From contig NW_004440356.1 of assembly GCF_000330505.1 (NCBI RefSeq), forward strand, positions 169,444-233,443: DNA of 64,000 nucleotides, given 5' to 3'. Origin of the DNA: Entamoeba invadens IP1 (lineage: Eukaryota > Evosea > Mastigamoebida > Endamoebidae). The notes beneath the pieces are model-generated. The model was not told the DNA's origin and did not search any database. It worked only from the letters and a program-made list of their open reading frames with translations. How positions within the stretch are numbered: position 1 is the first letter of the stretch; every line of letters starts with the position of its first letter. A program made the position numbers and the translations under genes. This document shows positions 28,117-37,412 of the stretch, one piece after another.

Positions 28117-30060
28117 ATGTCGAGATACCTTCGGCGGATACTGAAGAACGATGAGCATACGCGTTCGCCGGGCATTACTGAGACTGGTTTATGTGGGTTG
28201 TTTAATTTGGGTAACTCGTGTTATGTTAATAGTGTTGTACAATGTCTCGCGCACTGTGATATCATCCAAAGCACGTCTTTTCAAGTTCCAACGCCATTTA
28301 CCAAATCGCAAAAACCTGGGGATTCTTCCTTGTACGACAACAACATTTCCCTTGCGTTCTTTTCAACCGTGAAATCGATGTGTTCGACCGATTTTTCCAT
28401 AGTCACTCCAAAAGCAATCAAAGATCTCTTGGGAATGAAATACGATCAATTTAAAGGCCACAAACAACAAGACGCCCAGGAACTGTTAATCATTTTGCTT
28501 GATGAGCTGAACTTGGGGATGTTTGTCTTCTTACCATTTTGTGAAATCACAGAAGGACTGAATTCTAGTTTGTCACCACCACTCACCGAAATGATCAGTC
28601 ACCACCCGTACAAATTCCTCCCCTCAAGTCAACCAGCTGCAGACGAGATTTGGAATCGGTGGCAGAACGAAAACAACTCGATCATCACACATTCTTTTTG
28701 TGGACAACAACTTCAAAGGGTCACGTGTACTGTTTGTGGCTATCACAGTGACTCGTTCGACCCCTTTAATTGCCTGTCGATGACAATTCCGTCGATCTCA
28801 AGACAGCGCGGGTTTGTGACCGTTTGTGTCATTGGGAGTATGGGCCCACCAATCTACTTAAAGATTCTTCTCAACGCGTCGCCCGACGTTCTTGAGATCC
28901 AACAACGCATTGAGAAGGAGCTTAAAAAGGAGAAAGACGAGAGCATCAGAAGTATTGATGCGAAGCATCTCATTTGTAGTGTTGTGCAGAAGGGAAAGCC
29001 GTGGAAGTTTAGACCGACGTCTCATGGGATTCTTTCACTTGTGAACTACGAGAAGATCTTTGCCTTTGTCGACCCGTTTTTATGCTATGACATTAAAGAA
29101 GGTGAAGAGAAGAAAGACACAATTGCAGTCATCATCCAAATTCGTGTGGTGAAAGGGCCACACGTCTGTGTCCTTCACAACGACCCGATTGTGATTAGTG
29201 TTCCTTCAACGTGTACAGGCGAGGAGTTGATTAACATGGTACACGCGCGGATGTCGTGGTGTGGGCAGCGTGGTGTTGTGAAGATAGTCAATGACGAGTT
29301 CAAGGCGTGTGGGTTGTGTGGCGAGAAGATCGAGTGCGATGGGTGTATGGCCCGGGACGTGATGTATGCGACCGACCTCCTCTATGAGCCCAAGAAAAGT
29401 AAATTTTTTTCCATCTATTTAAGCTATGACGTTCCGGACAATTCAGAAAATGACAAGATGAGATGTTGTGATTCGTTCGAGATTGGAATGACGCAACGTT
29501 TAAAGACGACGGCCGTCAGTCTATTCGCCTGTTTGACATTGTTCACACATGGGGATTCGTTCGAAATGATCGAGTGGAAGTGTGAGAAGTGTGGGAAGAA
29601 TGTCGCAGGGGAGGTTGACGTCACCATATGGCGACCACCAAAGGTCCTTATCTTCCATTTGAAGCGGTTTGAGTTCACGGAGAAGTTCGAGAGAATCAAG
29701 ACCTTTGAAAGGGTGGTGTTTCCCAACACCAACTTTGACTTGAGGGAGTATGTGTCAAACCCCGACTGGAAGGATCCCGTCTTGTACAATCTTTTTGCTG
29801 TGGTGGTTTGTTTTGTAATTGTTGTGATTAATTGTACTATACAAAAACTATAATAAATAATACAATTGAATTGCTTTTAAGTTTCTTGAGGAACTGAAGG
29901 GTAGAACCACGACGGAGAGATCGACAAAGGCCATTATAGCGCAGACTGTAAAGTGGGAGAAGAGTGGTACACGTTCAGTGACGAGAAGGTGACTCCCCTT
30001 CCTGCAGCGCCTTCTGGTTCCGACAACGCATATATTTTGTTTTACCGACTCGTTGAATAA
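28117..30060 (+). CDS. Ubiquitin-specific protease (USP, C19), two exons
   Basis: Exon 1 is 28117-29805 and exon 2 is 29905-30060, giving 614 residues. The 99-nt intron begins GTTTGT and ends TAG. Without splicing the C-terminal catalytic residues would be lost. The Cys box is GLFNLGNSCYVNSVVQCLAH with C35; the His box in exon 2 is DKGHYSA with H573, then WYTFSDEKV with D589 as the third member. Zinc-binding CTVCGYHS and CEKCGKN pairs support the fingers subdomain. A central insert of about 170 residues contains a further CGLCGEKIECDGC cluster. No UBL, ZnF-UBP or DUSP domain is evident, so the substrate cannot be guessed. Confidence 0.92.
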
Positions 30061-30269
30061 AGTAAATTTTGTAGTTTATTTCTAGTAAAAGTGTTAGACC
30101 CGTCTAGTTCTTTTTGAATGATTTGATTGGGCCTTTCTATTAAAAACGAACAATTTTCTTTTTTAGAACAAATCAAAAAAAGAAAAAAAAAGAAAAAAAA
30201 TTGAAAATAGTATTAATAATAGTAAATTATTAACAAGAATAATAAAAAAAGGAGAAGTGAGAAAAGGGA

Positions 30270-30279
30270 AACCCTTGAA
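30270..30279 (+). promoter_or_regulatory. AACCCTTSAA motif overlapping GAAC element upstream of RPS14
   Basis: AACCCTTGAA, running on into GAACTTG, lies 23 bases before the RPS14 ATG. The GAAC core is a known Entamoeba promoter element. The AACCCTT part is shared with RPS11 and Sof1. Confidence 0.5.
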
Positions 30280-30301
30280 CTTGAAAGTGTAACCCGAGGC
30301 A

Positions 30302-30811
30302 ATGGTTTGTTTATCCACCTTCAAATAGATGATAGAAATCTGGGAAGAAAGAGAAGAGAATAACGAGTAGTCGAAGAAGGCAGCAAAGCAAGCACAGTCC
30401 GGTGATGTAGTGATTCAAGGCTCGACAAAGGATGCTTTTGGTGTCGCCCACATCTATGCGACATTCAACGACACATTTGTCCACGTGACCGATATTTCTG
30501 GCAGAGAAACGATCATTAGAATTACAGGTGGTATGAGAGTCAAGGCCGATAAGGACGAAAGTTCCCCATACGCCGCTATGACAGCCGCACAAGACGTCGC
30601 GAAGAGATGCAAGGAACTCGGAGTCACTTCCCTTCATATTAAGATCAGAGGAGAGGGTGGAGTTTACTCTAAGACACCAGGCCCGGGAGCTCAAGCTGCT
30701 TTGAGAGCTCTTGCTCGTGCCGGGATGAAAATCGGAAGAATCGAAGATGTCACCCCAATCCCAACCGACTGCACTAAGAGAAAAGGTGGAAGAAGAGGAA
30801 GAAGACTCTAA
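30302..30811 (+). CDS. 40S ribosomal protein S14 (uS11), intron directly after ATG
   Basis: The ATG at 30302-30304 is followed at once by GTTTGT. A 66-nt intron (30305-30370) ends in TAG, and exon 2 runs 30371-30811, giving 147 residues. The spliced start [18 protein letters not shown] leads into the uS11 core: [30 protein letters not shown], [13 protein letters not shown] and [13 protein letters not shown]. The end is the strictly conserved [11 protein letters not shown] type. uS11 sits at the platform of the small subunit near the mRNA exit. A one-codon first exon is also known for ribosomal-protein genes elsewhere. Confidence 0.96.
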
Positions 30812-31588
30812 GATAATTGATGTCAAGGGTTGTTATTTGTGTTTCATTCCTGTTCGTTCCGTCTATTTAGGGTTGAGACGTTTTATTCATTATATTGTTG
30901 ACATTTCGTGCATGTTTTCTATAAAATCTTTTGTTGTGATGTGTTGATTCATTTTTTACAATTATTTTTATTATAATTATAATTAATATTATTAATATTA
31001 TTAGTATTATTATTATTATTATTTTTATTTTAATTATAATTAATATTATTAATATTATTAATATTATTAATAATATTAATATTAATATTAATATTAATAT
31101 TAATATTAATATTAATATTAATATTAATATTAATATTAATATTAATATTAATAACATTATTATTATTATAAATAATTAAAAAATTCTATAATCAAACAAT
31201 TGTATTGTTAATTGTTAATGAAATAGTTTGCTCAATATGGTTTTTTCAAATAGTTTGAAAATTAATAATAATAGTAAATTTTAAATAACTTAAATCAAAA
31301 ATTTTATTAGAAAATTAAGCATTATTATTTATTATAATTTTATTATATTTAAACCATATTATTTACTATTTAATTTAAACTTGTTGTTTAAGTCAAATAA
31401 GTCAAACTGTACTATTAAAAACACTATAATACAAATACAAAGTATTTCAAAAAAAAACAAAAATTAAAAGACTAAAATGGTTATAATAAAAAAAATTAAT
31501 TAATTTATAATAAAATAAACCATTTAATATAATACATTGAAGAGAAGGGAGACTAACATATGAACAGAACTAGACAAAGAAAACCCTC
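30812..31588. other. Intergenic region with (ATTAAT)n microsatellite
   Basis: AT-rich throughout. About 31061-31152 is an almost pure run of the hexamer ATTAAT, preceded by less regular ATT/ATA words. No gene is visible. The 5' flank of the MPN gene lies at the right end. Confidence 0.6.
31061..31152. repeat. (ATTAAT)n microsatellite
   Basis: About fifteen uninterrupted copies of the hexamer ATTAAT in non-coding DNA. Confidence 0.85.
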
Positions 31589-32050
31589 ATGGAAATTGTG
31601 GTGGATAAACTCGTTCTGTTCAACATTGTAAAGCACTTCAAAAACACAGCCGCGTCAAGACAGGACGCAAGAAGCTGTGGGAAGTTGTTTGGATTGTTCG
31701 AAGAACAGAACATCTACGTGACTTTTTCAACACCAAAAGACGTCGATCTCAACACTAACATGCCAAAGGACATTTACGGGCAAGACACATCGTGTATCGG
31801 ACTCTACATTGTCGGAGAGGCGCTGAACGTTTTGGAGCAACAAGTTCTCGCGCTGACACAACTGAAGAAAAAACTCGGGCAGGCAGTTGTTATCACGGTC
31901 AACCCAATCACTACCGCGCGCAGCGGAAAGGTCGACATCAAGGCGTTTTACATGGATGACTCAAAAGAAACACCAGCGCTGGTCGAAGCGAAGGTCACCA
32001 TTGTTTCGTCTTCACTCGAGAAAGCATTCATAAGTGAGAACATGATTTAA
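31589..32050 (+). CDS. MPN (Mov34-like) domain protein, possibly eIF3h-like
   Basis: The 153 residues correspond to one MPN domain: VVDKLVLFNIVKHFKN at the start, GKLFGLFEEQNIYVTFSTP, GLYIVGEALNV, and QAVVITVNPITTARSGKVDIKAF. The JAMM metal-binding EXnHxHxxxxxxxxD motif is absent, so this is an MPN-minus, structural member. The block V.I...P..TA.SG....KAF resembles eIF3h most by eye, with eIF3f, CSN6 and Rpn8 as alternatives. All are scaffold subunits of large complexes. The helical C-terminal extension seen in those families is missing, so the protein is less than half the usual length. Confidence 0.5.
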   Translation: MEIVVDKLVLFNIVKHFKNTAASRQDARSCGKLFGLFEEQNIYVTFSTPKDVDLNTNMPKDIYGQDTSCIGLYIVGEALNVLEQQVLALTQLKKKLGQAVVITVNPITTARSGKVDIKAFYMDDSKETPALVEAKVTIVSSSLEKAFISENMI

Positions 32051-32251
32051 ATCTTATTTGTTTATTTATTTATCTTCGGCAGTTCCTTGTTCAACACAAA
32101 CAACTGCCTCTGATTGTGAATTTTCATCTTTTTTTTCGCCTCTTAAATGCGCTTCGTTCCACCAAAGTTGTCATTCTCACTTTTTGAGAAACATGATTGT
32201 CCAAACGGAACGACAACACATTTGGGGAGAGAAAATTGAAAGAAAAAAACA

Positions 32252-33137
32252 ATGAGGTTGGATATTATACTCAGAAACTCAAAGGAAATAAAGATGAGGA
32301 TCTTGACGCTAATTGTCCCGTCATTCCTCCTGTTTGTATCTATCACTATGAACCTGCCTTCGAAACCTCTCAAAAGGATAATCCTTGGAACAATAGAACA
32401 CCTATCAGAAATACAAGAATCGGAAATCGCCTATGTGCTCTTTATTTTGTGCAATTGTGCTTCACTTCTCTTATGTTTGTTATATTTTAGTATCAATGTA
32501 TGATAAAGTTCTGTTCAATAACAAAAACTAACTTACAGTCATCCCAATATCAATGACAACAATGGCTGGTGGGTTTATATTCGGAATGTATAAGGGGACA
32601 ATGTTGAGCGTCATTGGGAGAAACATTGGGAGTGTTTTACCCTATTGTTTGGGGAAGTTGTTTGGAAAAGAGTTGGCCGAGGCATACTCAAAAAAAAACG
32701 AGTGGTTTGAATGCGTTGTAAAAATACTCTCGACAAAAATCCATCTTTTGTGCTTATTCAGAACATGTCCGTTTATCCCTTTCACACTTACGAACTATTT
32801 GTTGGCGCCATTTGTTAAGCCCAAGGAATTCTTCTTTGCGACGTTTGTCGCAACAATTCCAGCATCTCTGCTGTACACCTACCTCGGAACACTGGTACAC
32901 GATGTTGTGAACATGTTCTCCACTGACGATTTCATTTTCACGGTTCCGTCGATTCTGTTTTTGGTGTTTGCGTTGGCACTCATCATTGCGTTCTTCGTCG
33001 GTTTCGGGTACTTTTTCAAAAAGGAGATTAAAACCGGACAAAGAACAGAGAAGAAGAAGCAGAAAAAAATATACTTCCTTAGCGAAGTCTCGATTCCGAC
33101 CAGCAGTGTCTCTCAAGGCGAAGCTCATTTGGTCTAA
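32252..33137 (+). CDS. VTT/DedA-family (TMEM41/VMP1-like) membrane protein, two exons
   Basis: Exons 32252-32474 and 32539-33137 give 273 residues. The 64-nt intron starts GTTTGT and ends CAG, and splicing restores FIPISMTTMAGGFIFGM. That is the hallmark VTT start (P.S..T..AGF.FG), followed by GRNIGSVLPYCLGKLFGKE and CLFRTCPFIPFTLTNYLLAP. About five hydrophobic helices are visible, including an N-terminal one (18-33) and a long C-terminal one (about 220-245), then a basic cytosolic tail. Eukaryotic VTT proteins are lipid scramblases of the ER and Golgi involved in autophagy and lipid balance. The fine subfamily (TMEM41, TMEM64/Tvp38) cannot be settled by eye. Confidence 0.85.
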
Positions 33138-33197
33138 CTCCAAGTTTCGAACATATTTCAGCAAGAATTGCTTTTTGCATTGAATTATTTTTATGTA

Positions 33198-34197
33198 AAC
33201 TGTTTTTCAAAAGTCGGTACTGTCATATTTTTAGAACTTCCTAAAGTCCCGTTTTTTATTTTTGTTTTTTCCTAAAAAAATAAAAAACAAAAAATCGAAA
33301 GTACAGACTTAATTTTGAAAAAATACCAATATCGTTCAATTATTTTCGTACATATTCGGGAAAATGTTGGAATATTAGCCAGCCTTTTCCAAAAAACCCG
33401 ATCCCGTTATTTGATTTGACCACAACTCGATACTTCGCAACATATATTTAGTATTGTTGGCCTAAAAGTACAACAATTAACGTTTAAGTGAATTGGGATG
33501 TTGTTGTATGTGTCGAGTTTTAACTGAATATAACTTTCGTTAAAAAATATTTTCAATTAAAAACAAACTGTGGTTATCTTCTCTGAATAAAAAATAATGA
33601 AATAAAGAGTTCCAAAAACACCAAAAAATACAACAAATGTTTGATAATTTTGACAGACACAAGTCAAAGAACAACACAAGAAAAGACAATAATGCAAAAG
33701 AACAATATTGTTTTGTTATTGGATATTTTGAAAATGATGTTCTCACTGAAATGCTCAAAGATAATGTCGACTTTATAAAACCCAACAAAGATAAATTATC
33801 AAATCATTTTGATAATTTTATTGTTATTGTGACAACACTATTAAGCATACTAATCTTCGAACTAAGCTTTTGTTTTGTGAATATTTCGTTAATTATTAAA
33901 ATGTTTGATAATGAAAAAGATTGACATTAAGTTTATTTGCTTTTGTACTAAAATGCACTTTTGGGATAATTTTTGTGTTTTTCTGAAACAAAAATCCCGT
34001 TATTTCAAATTTTATATAAATTTTTTTAATGCTTAAAAATTTTTCAAGTAAAAAAATATTTTTTGAAGACTGTTTTTCTCTTTTTTACTTGGAAAAAATA
34101 AGCGATATTTATTACAAAAAAAACGATTCCCAAAAATAACAAACAAAATAAATGCAAAAAATCGGGACACCTCAGTATCGACTTTTGTAAAACAGTT
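33198..34197. mobile_element. 1000-bp TA-flanked inverted-repeat element, non-autonomous
   Basis: The left end AACTGTTTTTCAAAAGTCGG and right end (reverse complement) AACTGTTTTACAAAAGTCGA match over about 25 bases, and both sides are flanked by TA, as expected for Tc1/mariner-class insertion. Further in, GTCCCGTTTTTT on the left pairs with GTCCCGATTTTTT on the right. The span between the TAs is 1000 bp. No transposase is encoded; the only frame is 33637-33924. It starts 60 bp after the VTT stop and marks the boundary of the gene-dense region. Confidence 0.6.
33637..33924 (+). CDS. Short ORF inside inverted-repeat element, doubtful
   Basis: This 95-residue ATG frame has a polar, asparagine- and lysine-rich N-terminal half and a hydrophobic stretch (FIVIVTTLLSILIFELSFCF, about 61-80). 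It resembles no transposase. Composition is close to that expected of AT-rich non-coding DNA, so it may be a chance ORF. Confidence 0.2.
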   Translation: MFDNFDRHKSKNNTRKDNNAKEQYCFVIGYFENDVLTEMLKDNVDFIKPNKDKLSNHFDNFIVIVTTLLSILIFELSFCFVNISLIIKMFDNEKD

Positions 34198-34215
34198 TAT
34201 TTATAAAATTATTTA

Positions 34216-35109
34216 CAGTAAAACCCCTCATTAGTAGATGTGTTGGGGAAATAAAACCCCTCAATAGTGGTTTTTTCAAAAACCTTTTTTGTTTTTTACA
34301 AACATTATTATTATTATTTTAGATAAGAAACTTGATATAAACCACATGTAAACACAAGTTAGACATAGCCACGTGATTAAGGAATAACAATGGCACTGAA
34401 AAAACATTACAAAATAATATTATGTGGTTATTATTGTATTATTATATCGCCTTTAAACACGAGAATACATGATTCAAAAAAAATATTGAAGATATTGTGA
34501 AGTTTGCATGTTGCTGTTGAATTATAATAATGTCTTCTGAGTCAAATTAAAATGTTTCAGTTTAAACAATTCAACACGTTCATCACTATTCCAATAAATT
34601 TTAGATGAAAACTTTCCACCCACGTCGAGCAATTAATATAAACCATTGACTATCAGAGGTGAGGAAGTTCAATTTATGATTGAAGCAGAAGAAATTTAAA
34701 AAAAATAAAAAAAAGAATTATGCGACGATAAAAAATCCATTCGTGTTGTAGAAAATGAAATCTTTTACATAAAAAAAGACTTGGTAGTCTGCGGGACAGC
34801 GTTGAATGAAGACCTATAAAATCAAATTGGTAACTGAATGGTTAGGTTTTTTTAAAGTTATTAAAACAGTCTTTATTTAAAATTGACAATAAAATCTTTT
34901 TAAACCAGTTTTTATTTACTCATTTTTAATTAATAAAATGTTATTACACAATTCATAAATATGCCTTTGGCAATTAAACCCGTTATTTTAAACAATTTTT
35001 ATTTAAAAACTAAACCCCTTAATAATGGAAAACTTATTTTATTGGTCAATAAATGCCAATATTGAGGGGTGGTCTTATTGAGGGAACCCATTATTGAGAG
35101 GTTTTATTG
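34216..35109. mobile_element. pogo/Tigger-like non-autonomous DNA transposon
   Basis: The left end CAGTAAAACCCCTCATTAGT and right end (reverse complement) CAATAAAACCTCTCAATAAT form an imperfect inverted repeat flanked by TA on both sides. CAGTAAAACC-type tips and TA targets are typical of pogo-like elements. The motif AAAACCCCTCAATA recurs inside the ends (about 34255, 35010, 35065), as subterminal repeats do. At 894 bp with no coding frame it is non-autonomous. It lies 16 bp beyond the preceding element. Confidence 0.65.
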
Positions 35110-35111
35110 TA

Positions 35112-37412
35112 ATTATTTTAAATTATTTAAAAACTATTTCAAGATTAGAAAAAAAACCATACATTATAATTATTATAATTATCAAAAATACTATAGCAAC
35201 TTAACACACAAAAAACAACACTTAACATGGTAAAAAGAAGAAATATTTGTCATCACATCAAAAGTTATCAATATAAAAAGTTTCATTCAACTACTTTTTG
35301 TTGATAATTTCATTTAAACTAAACATTATATACAATTGATTTTTTTAAACTGTCGTTTTATATTTTTTTATATTACAACACACAATTATTTACAACTATA
35401 TTTCAATAACACCACATTATAAACTTAAAAATTTAAGTAGTCACCTATTGATTATCAATTATCAATTATTAAATAACAACAGTTAGTGTATAATGTTTTA
35501 TTGTTTATAACAATGTTTTTTATTAAAAACAGCCTAAAAAATAATAAGAGGTATCTTTTGAGTATGTAAACATGTAAAACCAAATTAAACTTTAAACGAT
35601 AACACTTAGACTAAGACAACAATTTACAAAAATTTTATATTATGACTTAAGGCTCACATGTACATGCACATAAGATATTAAAATTGATTGTTTTAAAAGT
35701 CCAAGGTTTTAATACAACATCTGTTGTATATTTAAAGATGTTAATAATAAAATTATGAAAAGTTGTTTTGATTGACAACAATCAATTAAACAATAATTTA
35801 TCAAATAACACAGAAACAATTCAACTTATAATGTAAATCATCAAATACTCAAATAAACAAAGTCATAAAAGTGGTTTAATAAAAAAAATAACATATTTCA
35901 ATTTCAATAATTCAAAATAAATGATTTTATGTTTTTTATTTATTATAAATTTTTAATTTTTTGTTTCGGCATTTTACAAATATGGTTAAGATTTTTTTTA
36001 ATAATTTTTTGTTAATTCCCATAAAGTCGTCACAATTTAAAAAAATATCAAATAATATATTATTTTATTATGTTTAAATTAAAATATATTTTTATTTACA
36101 AATAAGGGAATCGATATATATAAATTAATTGAACTAAAAATTATAATTTTTTTCACTACAATTATAATTTTGCAAATTTTCACCTTTCTCAGAATTTGCC
36201 GAACATTTAGGTTTGTGAAATTTTGGCAAAGACTTATTAGTTTGTTTGTTGGTGTGTTTTAATATAGATCACAATTAATTTATTTTAAATTAACTGTTAT
36301 GATTATAATTATTAAATTTATTTATAAAATGTTAAAGAATATTATATAAAAGTACTATAAAAACAATGAAAAATATAGTAAAATATAATATTTATTGTTA
36401 TTAGTTATAAACATTTAAAATATTTCCAAAACAAAACCAATAAATAAAAATACTTGTAAAACCAAACAACAGAAAAAGAAACAAATCTATTGGTTGAAAT
36501 TATTATAATTCATGTCTATTAAATTAAAGTTTTTAATACAAAAACAGAGTTGTGTTGTGGTTGTGCTGCTGTCATATACAAGTCAATTGCAACCGCTCTA
36601 TGTTTGTTTTTCCTTAAAAACGATATTTTGCAAACATAAAAGAAATTAAAATGAAAGTATTATAACAAATCATTTGGTCATTTATATAGTCAAAACAACA
36701 CAATCCAATTATCAAAAACTTAAATGTAGCATTTCAAGACAGTTGATTTATACTAACAAATTGAACCTTAAACATCGTTCGAGTAAATCAACACAACCGA
36801 GTAATTATTACAAAGCAAATTGTCATTATTCAATTCATTCGTGAATTGAATTAATCTCTATGTACAGAGGTTAATTAATGTAAAGAAATTTATGTGTATA
36901 ACCAACAGAGAACTATTATGGTTGTAACTTACATGTGTATTGTCTGCAAATTCGGGATTAAATCCCAAATAGAGGCGTCTCATATTTTAATTGAATTCTT
37001 TGTTATTGATATGAATTTTAATAGAAATTACAATAGAAACTAATAACACATGGTTGTTTATTATAAAATATAGTTTATCTTGTCAAGTCGGACTTTTTTT
37101 GACTAACTTTTTTTATTAATATAATAATTTGATAATTTTTTATCAACAATAAAAATATTTTTTAATACTAAATATATTATAATAGTATTAATAATTAAAT
37201 AGTACAAATATTATAATAATAAAATATAGTTTATTTATTATGAATAATTAAAAAAATTTAAAAATAAAAAACTAAATAATATATTATTAATATTATACAT
37301 TTTAATAATGTAATTTAACTATAATATGATAGTAAAAAAATTAAACACTAATAGAATTAAATGTTATTACAATTGTTAAAAATAAAGTCAAAAAGAGTCT
37401 AATAATTTGAAC
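35112..37412. other. Gene-free AT-rich region between mobile elements
   Basis: This holds the first copy of a dispersed 375-bp repeat (about 35203-35577). The remaining 1.8 kb is A/T-rich DNA without a credible frame. A short hairpin (TTAATCTCT...AGAGGTTAAT) occurs near 36850. I saw no transposase remnant. Confidence 0.5.
35203..35577. repeat. Dispersed non-coding repeat, copy 1
   Basis: About 375 bp that recurs in direct orientation at 51415-51792 with most positions identical. Shared landmarks include TATAAAAAGTTTCATTC, AATTTCATTTAAACTAAACA, CACCTATTGATTATCAATTA and TAAAAACAGCCTAAAAAA. It has no ORF, no obvious terminal repeats and no A-tail. Confidence 0.75.

Noticed and set aside
30867..31157. 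96-codon isoleucine/leucine repeat frame on the minus strand
   Set aside because: It is simply the translation of the (ATTAAT)n microsatellite.
35203..35577. Reading the dispersed repeat as an LTR or SINE
   Set aside because: No A-tail, primer-binding site, RNA polymerase III boxes or paired terminal copies were visible, so the class is left open.
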